From an uncultured Bacteroidota bacterium (GTDB taxonomy: Bacteria; Bacteroidota; Bacteroidia; Chitinophagales; Chitinophagaceae): a stretch of DNA of 15,581 bases. A model generated the notes under the pieces. It saw only the letters and a program-made list of their open reading frames with translations. It searched no databases and was not told where the DNA came from. The stretch is taken from positions 1-15,581 of the forward strand of contig CAIWKU010000382.1 of the NCBI GenBank assembly GCA_903913355.1, in the 5' to 3' direction. Shown in pieces: positions 1 through 7,311 of the stretch. The first letter of the stretch is position 1. Each line of letters opens with the position of its first letter. The position numbers and the translations under genes are program-made.

Positions 1-809
1 AACTACAAAAAGAAGAAATAGAAAGACAGGGATTGAAAGACCAGGAATACCAATTACGATTAAAGGAATTGGAAAAACAACTGGACGACCAGAAAAAACT
101 TGCCGAAGAAATGCGCCGCAAATCCGAACAGGGAAGTATGCAATTACAAGGAGAAGTACAGGAACTGATGCTGGAAGAACTTTTACAGGCAACATTTCCT
201 TTCGATAAAATAGAAGAAGTGGGCAAAGGTGTTCGCGGAGCAGATTGTATACAGGTTGTTCGTAACCAGTTTGGTACAGAAACCGGGAAAATTATTTATG
301 AGAGCAAACGGACCAAGGATTTTTCATCAGACTGGATAGAAAAATTAAAATCTGATATGCGCACTTTGGGGGCAGAAGTTGCTGTTATTGTAACCCAGGC
401 ATTCCCAAAAGATATGGATCGGTTTGGAGAAAAAGAAGGCGTATATATCTGTTCGTTTGCAGAAGTGAAAAGTGTTGCGCTGGTATTACGCAATGCCATA
501 TTAAAAGTATATGATGCCAAAAAAAGTCAGGATAATAAGGGTGATAAAATGGTCATGCTATATGATTACCTGATCGGTTCCGAATTCAGTGAGCAATGGA
601 AAGCCATCCGGGAGGGTTTTATGAGTATGAAGCTAAGTATCCAGAGAGAAAGAGATGCCATGGAAAAACTTTGGAAGGCCCGAGAAAAACAATTGGAAAA
701 AGTATTATTGAATGCAGCACATATCAAAGGTTCTATAGAAGGCATTGCAGGTATAGATGCAGTGAACCTGCAATTAGAAGACGATAACAACCCACTACTG
801 CTTGAATAA
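1..809 (+). CDS. DUF2130 domain protein, 5'-truncated by window edge; PD-(D/E)XK-like core
   Basis: The frame is open to the left edge (first full codon at 3), so the N-terminus lies outside the window. A TTG at 33 is in frame but is not needed as a start. About 268 residues remain; family members are usually longer. Numbering from the TTG codon, residues 1-45 are a charged coiled coil rich in K, E and Q. The DUF2130 core follows: E48/E49 in a first helix, G-A-D71, then Y-E90-S-K92, then the strand ending IVTQ (119-122). Seen: the D...ExK spacing and the following strand match the restriction-endonuclease-like fold. Inferred: nuclease-like activity. The family has no settled function that I know of. 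The C-terminal 100 residues are again helical and charged. The stop overlaps the start of the next gene by 8 bases, which suggests translational coupling. Family assignment is fairly sure; function is open. Confidence 0.8.
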   Translation, partial: LQKEEIERQGLKDQEYQLRLKELEKQLDDQKKLAEEMRRKSEQGSMQLQGEVQELMLEELLQATFPFDKIEEVGKGVRGADCIQVVRNQFGTETGKIIYESKRTKDFSSDWIEKLKSDMRTLGAEVAVIVTQAFPKDMDRFGEKEGVYICSFAEVKSVALVLRNAILKVYDAKKSQDNKGDKMVMLYDYLIGSEFSEQWKAIREGFMSMKLSIQRERDAMEKLWKAREKQLEKVLLNAAHIKGSIEGIAGIDAVNLQLEDDNNPLLLE

Positions 810-1908
810 TCTGTTTGATGATATTGGCCCCGGTGATCAACTTAATCGCCCCTCCCGAAAGAAACCCATTTTTCGGGTAAATGATGATTTGCGCCAATAC
901 CTGGTAAAATATGGCAGAGAAGTACAACTGCCCGTAAGTTATGAGGACCTCCAACGATATACCTATACAGTTCCGGTAAAAGACAAGTTTGGCAAAGAAA
1001 CTTCCTGGGAAAAAGCTTCCTATGATATGCATGACTGGGAATACCTGCGTGAAAACCTGGTACGTATTTATGCTATTTTGAAAACTGAAGGAGACCTGAG
1101 TTTTATCAATCACCTGGATGTAGCCCGAATTGATTTTTGCTATTTTGGTAATAGCCAGCCATTCCGAATTCGAATCGTAAATAAGTTCAATGATAATTAC
1201 GATCACTATTATATTAAACAGGCAGATGCCAGCCGGATTTACGGATTGGAACTGGAACATCTTCTATCTCCCAATAGGATGACCTATTTTACCCATAACA
1301 ATACCCTGATAGAAGAACATATACCCGGTATTCCAGGTGATATTTTTATCAACGATTATTTAAACGATCCGAATACCAACCTGATACGACTGGCCAAAGA
1401 ATTCGTAAAATTCAATGAACGATGTTTTGTGCATTTGCTGGGAGATATGCGCTCCTATAATTTTGTAGTAAACATTACACCAGATATTGAAGACTTCCAG
1501 TATCGAATCCGTTCCATTGATTTTGACCAGCAATCCTACGAAGGAAGAAAAAGCCTGTACCTGCCGCAATTCTTCAAAGAAAATAAACCCTTGGTGGATA
1601 TTGTAATCAAGCATCTGGATAAAAAATCCATTGCACAATACCAGGCAGAGGAACGGACCATGATGACGTTTCGATTGGTTTCTGCAAGATACCGGATGAA
1701 AGAAATTCTGGATATTATGACCAACGATACCATTTCCAAACCAGAAAAAATAGAACAGCTAAAAGAAGAATTGTCCGCCCATTTTGGAAACTCACCGGCT
1801 TATCGGAAAGCAGTGACTATGGGGCAATTGGTGAAGATCCAATTGAAACAATTGCTTCAAAAAAATCTGTTGCTGATCCCAAAAACAAAGATGCGGTTTG
1901 ATGATTAG
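802..1908 (+). CDS. Uncharacterised protein with divergent protein-kinase-like signatures
   Basis: I do not recognise a named family. The proposed start is TTG 802, inside the end of the DUF2130 gene; an in-frame TAG lies at 775 and no ATG falls between them. The 368 residues have no signal peptide or membrane segment, so the product is probably cytoplasmic. Ordered motifs resemble a protein-kinase/APH fold: YYIK139 as a beta-3 lysine, helix glutamates E150/E152, IEEHIPG (170-176) as a hinge, H211-LLGD215-MRSYN220 as a catalytic loop with the canonical D-to-N spacing of five, and IDFD (239-242) as a metal-binding motif 25 residues later. Residues 1-110 form an unassigned N-terminal domain, and 285-368 are helical. 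The glycine-rich loop is not obvious, so activity is uncertain and a pseudokinase is possible. The overlap with the nuclease-like gene suggests that the two products act together. Confidence 0.75.
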   Translation: MNNLFDDIGPGDQLNRPSRKKPIFRVNDDLRQYLVKYGREVQLPVSYEDLQRYTYTVPVKDKFGKETSWEKASYDMHDWEYLRENLVRIYAILKTEGDLSFINHLDVARIDFCYFGNSQPFRIRIVNKFNDNYDHYYIKQADASRIYGLELEHLLSPNRMTYFTHNNTLIEEHIPGIPGDIFINDYLNDPNTNLIRLAKEFVKFNERCFVHLLGDMRSYNFVVNITPDIEDFQYRIRSIDFDQQSYEGRKSLYLPQFFKENKPLVDIVIKHLDKKSIAQYQAEERTMMTFRLVSARYRMKEILDIMTNDTISKPEKIEQLKEELSAHFGNSPAYRKAVTMGQLVKIQLKQLLQKNLLLIPKTKMRFDD

Positions 1909-1931
1909 GAAGAAGAGGAACAAATAGTCTA

Positions 1932-2573
1932 TTAAAATATCCCCGCATCTGTTTGCAACCAAACCAGGCTGATATCTTTCCTGATCTGATAATCCAACTG
2001 AAGAGGAATCTCTCTATTATCTTTACAAAACAGCGCATTGATCAACCCGGATTCTTTCATAGTAAACGGAAGTGTTCGCAGACACTCGCTGAAAGAAAGT
2101 TCTCCCCTTCCCCACCATTTATACATAGCTTCTTTGGCGCTCCAGAGTGTGGTTAACAGTGCTAACTGCTGATCAGGATTTTTGGTATTCACAAAACCCA
2201 ATTCGGAAGCATTGAGAAATTTATGCTTCACTTTATCAACTCTGGGACTAATTAATTCTACATCAATACCCACTCTCCGATTACTGCTTACAATGGCCGC
2301 TGCATAATACCCACAATGGGATATAGAGAAATGATACATTTCATCCGGCAAAAAAGGTTTTCTTGTATCTGCGATTTCAATTTCTTCATGCGGAAAATCA
2401 GGAAAAAGAGTAGGCAATAAAAACCTTCCGGCGAGATGCTGTAAACGGCTAATGGGATGTGTAATATTTCTTTGTAAAGGCACAGCCTGAAGGAAGAAGG
2501 ATTCTGGTTCCTCTATCTTCCATACACCCAAACGGGTGGTTTCGTTGATATCTTGTTGATAAAACAGCGGCAC
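1932..2573 (-). CDS. 4'-phosphopantetheinyl transferase, Sfp/AcpT superfamily
   Basis: The enzyme transfers the 4'-phosphopantetheine arm of CoA to a serine of acyl or peptidyl carrier proteins, turning them from apo to holo form in the cytoplasm. The 213-aa length suits the two-lobed Sfp type rather than the short AcpS type. Visible motifs: RKPFL (71-75, CoA-binding type), FSISH (82-86), GIDVE (102-106, magnesium ligands D104 and E106) and WSAKEAMYK (144-152) with K147, E148 and K152. The start is taken as GTG 2573; an in-frame stop lies 9-11 bases upstream, leaving only GTG or an ATT. The gene runs convergent with the kinase-like gene (23-base gap) and divergent from dcd. No PKS, NRPS or carrier protein gene is nearby, so the target cannot be named. 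It may be the general ACP-activating enzyme or serve a secondary pathway such as a pigment. Confidence 0.9.
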   Translation of the reverse strand: MPLFYQQDINETTRLGVWKIEEPESFFLQAVPLQRNITHPISRLQHLAGRFLLPTLFPDFPHEEIEIADTRKPFLPDEMYHFSISHCGYYAAAIVSSNRRVGIDVELISPRVDKVKHKFLNASELGFVNTKNPDQQLALLTTLWSAKEAMYKWWGRGELSFSECLRTLPFTMKESGLINALFCKDNREIPLQLDYQIRKDISLVWLQTDAGIF

Positions 2574-2642
2574 TCCGGAAATTTAGAATTTAGTTTGCAG
2601 AATTAAGATTTATTTGCATCCCAACCATTAAATAAGCTAAGA

Positions 2643-3179
2643 ATGATCCTAACTGATTCAAGAATTCTGGAAGAGATTGCGAAAGGAACCATCAAAATTG
2701 AACCCTATAACCGCCAGGATCTGGGCAGTAATAGTTATGATGTTCATTTGGGTAAATGGCTGGCCACCTATGTAGATGCAGAGTTAGATGCCAAAAAACA
2801 TAATAAAATCGAATATTTCGAGATACCGGATGAAGGATTTGTGCTACATCCCTCAGGCTTTTACCTGGGAGTTACAGAAGAATATACAGAAACCCATGCC
2901 CATGTTCCTTTTTTGGAAGGGAAGTCTTCAACAGGCCGTCTGGGCATAGATATTCATGCTACAGCAGGTAAAGGTGATGTGGGCTTTTGTGGTAACTGGA
3001 CATTGGAAATTTCCTGTAAACAACCTGTTCGGATTTATAAAGGTATGCCCATTGGCCAGCTTATTTATTTTCCGGTAGAGGGAGAAATTGAAATAAAATA
3101 CAACCAGAAAGCCAACGCGAAATATAGTGGCCAGCCCAATAAACCCATAGAAAGTATGATGTGGAAGAATGCATTTTAA
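2643..3179 (+). CDS. dcd: dCTP deaminase
   Basis: Deaminates dCTP to dUTP, feeding dUMP and thymidylate synthesis; cytoplasmic, usually a trimer. The 178-aa length fits. The hallmark block is complete: EGKSSTGRLGI (92-102), with S95/S96 and R99, then HATAGKGDVGFCGNWTLEI (105-123), where E122 matches the catalytic glutamate of the family. GMPIGQLIYF (134-143) and the C-terminal YSGQPNKP loop (161-168), which closes on the triphosphate, are also present. Sequence alone does not settle whether it is the monofunctional enzyme (dUTP product) or the bifunctional form that continues to dUMP. It sits alone on the + strand between minus-strand genes, starts at ATG 2643, and ends 11 bases before the convergent tspO stop. 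Confidence 0.93.
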   Translation: MILTDSRILEEIAKGTIKIEPYNRQDLGSNSYDVHLGKWLATYVDAELDAKKHNKIEYFEIPDEGFVLHPSGFYLGVTEEYTETHAHVPFLEGKSSTGRLGIDIHATAGKGDVGFCGNWTLEISCKQPVRIYKGMPIGQLIYFPVEGEIEIKYNQKANAKYSGQPNKPIESMMWKNAF

Positions 3180-3190
3180 GTGCTGAAAAA

Positions 3191-3667
3191 CTAGGGATTC
3201 AGTTTCCATATAGCCGCATTCAGTAATCCCGCAAAACTTACCCAACTGATATAAGGTACCAGTAACCAGGATGCCATAGAAGAGAATCGACCGAACCGAA
3301 AAATAGTTAGCAGAATTGCCAGCCACATCAGAATGAGTTCAACCAGGGCCCAGCCCAATTGATGCATTCCAAAGAAGATAAGTGACCAGCAAAAATTCAG
3401 TATAAATTGAATGAGAAAAAGAAACAAAGCTTTGTTTCTGGCTGATGAGGGCAATTGTTTCCAAATCAGCCAGGCACTAATCCCCATCAACACATAAAGG
3501 ATCGTCCAGACAGGCCCAAACAAACTATTGGGCGGATTAAAAGAAGGCTTGAGCAAACCCGCATACCAATTCGGAATTTCGTGTACAGTAACCACACCAC
3601 TCACTCCCCCCAATCCTACCGTAAACAGGATACAGACAACTAGTTTTATCAGGTTAGATTTTGCCAT
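3191..3667 (-). CDS. tspO: TspO/MBR family membrane protein
   Basis: A five-helix inner-membrane protein of the translocator/peripheral benzodiazepine receptor family, whose bacterial members bind porphyrins and are linked to tetrapyrrole and oxidative stress control. The 158 residues show about five hydrophobic segments (roughly 7-27, 50-69, 79-99, 105-123, 133-155). Family signatures are present: WYAGLLKPSFNPPNSLFGPVW (34-54), QFILNFCWSLIFFG (87-100) and the last-helix block WLLVPYISWVSFAGLLNAAIW (134-154), rich in aromatic residues. The ATG at 3667 lies inside the end of the upstream DUF3810 gene (14-base overlap), indicating co-transcription and probably coupled translation. Its ligand and physiological role cannot be read from the sequence. 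Confidence 0.93.
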   Translation of the reverse strand: MAKSNLIKLVVCILFTVGLGGVSGVVTVHEIPNWYAGLLKPSFNPPNSLFGPVWTILYVLMGISAWLIWKQLPSSARNKALFLFLIQFILNFCWSLIFFGMHQLGWALVELILMWLAILLTIFRFGRFSSMASWLLVPYISWVSFAGLLNAAIWKLNP

Positions 3668-4739
3668 ATTTTTTTTGATAGGCGATCAGCCAGCCAATCA
3701 CTTCATTATAACTATTAACTCCTGCAGATTGTTTATTTAGTTTCAAATACTGGTCGTATAGGTTAGATACTGCCGGTGAAATACGGTTCTTCCGCTTGTT
3801 AAAAAACTCTCTGATCGCTTTCCTGTCCAGTTTTACCAAAGTATCCAGCCGCTCCCTGTTTTGGCGGATCACTGCCGCAAACTGTGTATAGTCTTTATCC
3901 TTTCCATAGAGAAATATCTCCTCTCCCTGTGCATAGGAAAAAAGATCAAGATAAACTGAATACAAAAAATAAGGATCCTTTGAGGAAGAAGCGGCAAGGT
4001 ATCCTACAAAATTAGCTTCGCTTTCACTGGCATAGCCCAATTGATGTGCCATTTCATGACAGGTAATATAAGGAATCAGTACCCTCGGGATATCCGTACG
4101 AACCTGCGCTTCGCCAGTAAATGGGTTGTAATACCCGGAAAAACCCATATAATCTCCTATCCCGCTAAATAAACTCCCCTTAACTGAAAGGTTACGATAT
4201 TGTAAAAAAGGAAATCTTGCAGAAACGGTTTGGTAAGATCGAATCGCCTCTGCATAAATAGTATCCAGACTTTTTTCCTTCAAAACAGTATCCGGCATCT
4301 GTTTTCGGTATGTATTTACTTTATCAATCAGCTGGTTGGTTAAAGAAGTGACTTCCTCCTTGGTATAGGGCTGGGGAGAAATGGATAGCTGATAAGCGAT
4401 GCCCAAACGATCATAATTCAATGCCCAGATCAATTTGAAAATAATATATACCCACAACAGGAGTGTAATCAGCCTGTAACAGAGATACCATAAAAAGGAT
4501 TTTGCATATTGCTTTCTGATGATGATTCTGGCCAGTTTCAGGACCCAGATTGCAAGGATCAGCAGTAAAACCAAATACCCAAGGTCCCCGATACTAAAAG
4601 GAATCCATCGGGTAATTAACCTGAGAACCAATGAAATATGGGGATATAACCCAACTGAATATCCTTTTTCAACCCAACCCGGAAAAAGGGAGAAAAGACT
4701 GATAATCACCGCAAAACAGGCTAAAATCACTACCCTCAT
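3654..4739 (-). CDS. DUF3810 family membrane protein with HExxH zinc-peptidase motif
   Basis: Starting from ATG 4739, the 361-aa product begins directly with a transmembrane helix (about 1-20). Two more follow (about 49-72 and 85-107), then a large soluble domain. That domain carries H-E-M-A-H (228-232), with glutamates E239 and E241 shortly after in SESEAN, the gluzincin-like arrangement of a zinc metallopeptidase. DUF3810 is typical of Bacteroidota, and I know of no assigned substrate. The frame extends further to ATG 4811 and TTG 4838. The shorter start is preferred because the extra 24-33 residues are polar and would precede the first helix, but 4811 remains possible. It is divergent from the YceD gene and overlaps tspO downstream by 14 bases. 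Proteolytic function is inferred from the motif only. Confidence 0.85.
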   Translation of the reverse strand: MRVVILACFAVIISLFSLFPGWVEKGYSVGLYPHISLVLRLITRWIPFSIGDLGYLVLLLILAIWVLKLARIIIRKQYAKSFLWYLCYRLITLLLWVYIIFKLIWALNYDRLGIAYQLSISPQPYTKEEVTSLTNQLIDKVNTYRKQMPDTVLKEKSLDTIYAEAIRSYQTVSARFPFLQYRNLSVKGSLFSGIGDYMGFSGYYNPFTGEAQVRTDIPRVLIPYITCHEMAHQLGYASESEANFVGYLAASSSKDPYFLYSVYLDLFSYAQGEEIFLYGKDKDYTQFAAVIRQNRERLDTLVKLDRKAIREFFNKRKNRISPAVSNLYDQYLKLNKQSAGVNSYNEVIGWLIAYQKKYGKI

Positions 4740-4844
4740 CCATTCAGACCTTGTTATGACAGTTTTTTCATTCACGGAAACAAATATCCTACTAAATTGC
4801 ACACCCTCCATTTTCCTCTGTTTCAGGCTGGTAGCCAATTTTAC

Positions 4845-4876
4845 TTTGGCATTTACGCTGTTTTAGGCTACCTTTG
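4845..4876 (+). promoter_or_regulatory. Bacteroidota-type promoter for the yceD-rpmF-plsX cluster
   Basis: TTTG at 4845-4848 and TACCTTTG at 4869-4876 are separated by 20 bases. This matches the Bacteroidota sigma-factor consensus TTTG-N19-21-TAnnTTTG. The -7 element ends 19 bases before the ATG of the DUF177 gene. Confidence 0.6.
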
Positions 4877-4895
4877 CAAGCCCTTAAAAACCGTT

Positions 4896-5438
4896 ATGAG
4901 TCAGCGCCGGGAATATGAGATAGCATTTGTGGGTTTGAAGCCGGGGATGCATGTATTCGAATACAGGGTGGAGGATAAGTTCTTTGTACCATATGGTGAA
5001 CAGGATTTTACGAATTGTATCGCCAATATCAAGCTGAGTCTTGATAAAAAAAACGGCTTCATGCAGTTGAAGTTTGATGTTGACGGAACAGTAGATGTGA
5101 TTTGCGACAAATGTGGAAACACACTGCCCATGCAGCTTTGGGACGAATTCAACATCATCGTAAAAATTGTAGATGAACCGGAAGTGATGAATGAACAGGA
5201 AGAAGATCCGGATGTTTATTATATCAGTCGTGGGGAAAGTCATTTACATATGGCTGATTGGATCTATGAATTTGTTAACCTGAGTATCCCTTTACAAAAG
5301 ATGTGTAAAGAAGAAGAAATGGGTGGTGCAAAATGCAATATTGAAGTGCTGGAGAAATTGAGAAAGATGGAAGAGCAGGCACAAAAAGACAGCAATACGG
5401 TCTGGAAAGGACTGGATCGCTTTAAAAATTTGGAATAA
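4896..5438 (+). CDS. YceD/DUF177 family protein with four-cysteine zinc site
   Basis: The gene lies immediately upstream of rpmF and plsX, the classical position of YceD/DUF177. Members are linked in other bacteria to 23S rRNA and ribosome maturation. The 180-aa product contains C70-DKC73 and C137...C147 (the latter in GGAKC), a probable zinc-binding pair of knuckles. The NLSIPLQKMC segment (128-137) is the conserved core. The C-terminal tail from about 150 is charged and helical. The start is ATG 4896; the same frame is open back to TTG 4797, but that extension overlaps the promoter and looks non-coding. It is separated from rpmF by 25 bases. Biochemical function is not defined by sequence. 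Confidence 0.85.
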   Translation: MSQRREYEIAFVGLKPGMHVFEYRVEDKFFVPYGEQDFTNCIANIKLSLDKKNGFMQLKFDVDGTVDVICDKCGNTLPMQLWDEFNIIVKIVDEPEVMNEQEEDPDVYYISRGESHLHMADWIYEFVNLSIPLQKMCKEEEMGGAKCNIEVLEKLRKMEEQAQKDSNTVWKGLDRFKNLE

Positions 5439-5463
5439 TTTTTTATATTATAAATTTCGAAAT

Positions 5464-5658
5464 ATGCCGAATCCTAAACGCAGACATTCACAACAACGCA
5501 GTGCCAAGAGAAGAACTCATTATGTGGCGCAGGAAGTAACCTTGAGCAAAGACAGCACTACCGGTGAAACACATGTACGTCACCGTGCGCATGTTAGCGA
5601 AGGTAAATTGTTCTACAAAGGTAAACTGGTAGCTGAAAAAGCCCCATTGAAAGCATAA
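5464..5658 (+). CDS. rpmF: 50S ribosomal protein L32
   Basis: Structural protein of the large ribosomal subunit. The 64 residues begin with the diagnostic basic stretch MPNPKRRHSQQRSAKRRTHY, followed by TGETHVRHRAHVSEGKLFYKGK. There is no cysteine, so this is the zinc-independent form, in contrast to the four-cysteine type found in some other Bacteroidota. The order yceD-rpmF-plsX is a widely conserved cluster linking ribosome and lipid synthesis. A TAAATTTC element (5451-5458) preceded by TTTG (5429-5432, 18-base gap) lies just before the start and might be an internal promoter. If so, the transcript would have almost no leader. Confidence 0.97.
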   Translation: MPNPKRRHSQQRSAKRRTHYVAQEVTLSKDSTTGETHVRHRAHVSEGKLFYKGKLVAEKAPLKA

Positions 5659-5690
5659 CCTTTTAGTTCAACTTTTATCTTTCTGCCGCA

Positions 5691-6635
5691 ATGAATATTG
5701 GCTTAGACATGATGGGTGGAGATTTTGCACCGCTTGAAGCGGTGAAAGGCTTGCAATTATACTTGTCTGGCAATCTGCATGCGGCAACTTTATTTTGTAT
5801 AGGTGATGAAGCACAGGTAAAACCTTTACTGGAGGATGCTGGTATTTCAGCTAATGCAATTCAGCTAATCCATGCTCCGGAAGTAATCGGATACCACGAG
5901 CATCCTACCAAAGCACTAAAAGAAAAACAACGCTCTTCAATAGCCATCGGTTTTCATTTACTGGCTACAGGAAAAATAGATGCTTTTATTAGCGCAGGAA
6001 ATACCGGCGCTATGCTGGTAGGTGCCATGTTCAGTATTAAACCTATTCCAGGTGTATTGCGACCTACCATTTCTACTATCATACCTAAAATCAACGGTGG
6101 AACAGGCTTATTGGTTGATGTTGGCTTAAACGCTGATTGTAAACCGGAACAATTAAACCAGTTTGCCATTCTGGGTAGTTTATATGCCACCCATATCCTT
6201 AAAATCAATCACCCGAAAACGGGCTTATTGAATGTGGGAGAAGAAGAAGGAAAAGGAAACCTTTTGGCGCAGGCTACTTATCCCCTGCTTAAAGAAAATA
6301 CAGATATTGAATTTATAGGGAATGTGGAAGGTCGCGACTTTTTTAACGATAAAGCCGATGTAATCGTTTGTGATGGCTTTACTGGTAATGTGGTGCTTAA
6401 GATGGCCGAATCTATCTACGATCTTACACAACAAAGAGGATTACAGAACGATTCCTATTTCAGCCGCTTTCATTATGAAAATTATGGAGGAACACCTGTA
6501 TTGGGTGTTGCAAAACCTGTGATTATCGGGCATGGTATCAGTAACGACAAAGCATTTAAGAATATGATACTGGTAGCCGAGCAAATGATTGAAACAGATC
6601 TTTGCGGAAAAATGGCCGATACATTCAAACCCTGA
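5691..6635 (+). CDS. plsX: Phosphate acyltransferase PlsX
   Basis: Converts acyl-ACP and phosphate to acyl-phosphate, the acyl donor for PlsY in bacterial phospholipid synthesis; a peripheral membrane enzyme. The 314-aa length is usual for Bacteroidota. Conserved blocks: GLDMMGGDFAP (4-14), KQRSSI (79-84), SAGNTGAML (101-109), RPTIST (124-129), LLVDVGLNAD (140-149), NVGEEEGKGN (181-190) and DVIVCDGFTGNVVLK (223-237). It follows rpmF by 32 bases. TATCTTTC at 5676-5683 resembles a -7 element, but no matching TTTG sits at the right distance. The usual downstream fabH is absent; a PlsC-like gene follows instead. A hairpin overlaps the stop codon. Confidence 0.96.
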   Translation: MNIGLDMMGGDFAPLEAVKGLQLYLSGNLHAATLFCIGDEAQVKPLLEDAGISANAIQLIHAPEVIGYHEHPTKALKEKQRSSIAIGFHLLATGKIDAFISAGNTGAMLVGAMFSIKPIPGVLRPTISTIIPKINGGTGLLVDVGLNADCKPEQLNQFAILGSLYATHILKINHPKTGLLNVGEEEGKGNLLAQATYPLLKENTDIEFIGNVEGRDFFNDKADVIVCDGFTGNVVLKMAESIYDLTQQRGLQNDSYFSRFHYENYGGTPVLGVAKPVIIGHGISNDKAFKNMILVAEQMIETDLCGKMADTFKP

Positions 6636-6645
6636 TTTCAGGGTT
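6628..6645 (+). terminator. Possible terminator hairpin at the end of plsX
   Basis: AACCCTGA and TCAGGGTT form a perfect 8-bp inverted repeat around a two-base centre. The left arm includes the plsX stop codon. The downstream stretch to about 6690 is very T-rich but interrupted, so this may be a weak or partial terminator, or only an mRNA 3' stabilising hairpin. Confidence 0.35.
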
Positions 6646-6721
6646 AACCTTCCTTTTATTCTTTTAGCATTTTTTTTATTTCCTTTTACATGCAGCTTCA
6701 TTATCTAATATCCTCTGTACA

Positions 6722-7303
6722 ATGAGTCTTGCTTCTTTTTGCAAACGAATATTTTCTGCAACCCATTGGACTGTTGATGAAAATCTACCCCTGGAAATAA
6801 AAAAATGTATCATCATTGCCGCACCGCATACCAGTAACTGGGATTTCTGGTATACCATGGCTTCGTTTGCTATTTTGAAACTGAAGATCCGTTTTACAGT
6901 AAAAAAAGAATGGATGCGTTTTCCCTTTAGTTTAGTGATGCGCCCATTGGGAGGAATCGGCATTGACCGGAATCCCCCATCAAAAGAATTACCCAGGAAA
7001 AGTTTTGTGGAGGCTATGATCCAGCTTTTCAAGGAAAATGACGAACTGATTATTCTGGTTACACCCGAGGGTACCCGAAGTAAGCGTACTAAATGGAAAA
7101 CAGGCTTCTATCATGTAGCATTAGGTGCCGGAGTTCCTATTTGCCTGGGGTATGTGGATTATCAGAAAAAGAAAGCCGGTATTACCAAAACCATCTACCC
7201 ATCTGATTTTCAGTCAGATATGCGCGAGATAATGGAATTTTACGCGCAAATCCATCCAAAATTCCCCGAACAGTTTTCGATTGATACTGATTATACCCCC
7301 TGA
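6722..7303 (+). CDS. PlsC-like 1-acyl-glycerol-3-phosphate acyltransferase family protein
   Basis: A member of the PlsC/LPLAT superfamily, which transfers acyl chains to lysophospholipids or related acceptors at the membrane. The 193 residues carry all four acyltransferase blocks: H36-TSNW-D41 (the HX4D catalytic pair), GGIGIDR (77-83), P-EGTRSK (115-121) and GVPI (137-140). There is no clear transmembrane helix, so membrane attachment would be peripheral through the N-terminus. ATG 6722 places the HX4D motif near residue 36, usual for this short subfamily. It lies 86 bases after plsX on the same strand. The exact acceptor is unknown: phosphatidate synthesis, lipid A or an aminolipid are all possible. 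Confidence 0.88.
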   Translation: MSLASFCKRIFSATHWTVDENLPLEIKKCIIIAAPHTSNWDFWYTMASFAILKLKIRFTVKKEWMRFPFSLVMRPLGGIGIDRNPPSKELPRKSFVEAMIQLFKENDELIILVTPEGTRSKRTKWKTGFYHVALGAGVPICLGYVDYQKKKAGITKTIYPSDFQSDMREIMEFYAQIHPKFPEQFSIDTDYTP

Positions 7304-7311
7304 GCCGCTTT

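Noticed and set aside
1953..2156. Plus-strand open frame opposite the phosphopantetheinyl transferase
   Set aside because: It overlaps a gene with complete motifs on the other strand and shows no family features of its own.
4797..4895. In-frame upstream extension of the YceD/DUF177 gene from TTG 4797
   Set aside because: It overlaps a well-spaced TTTG/TACCTTTG promoter, and the added peptide does not look like the family. ATG 4896 gives the usual length.
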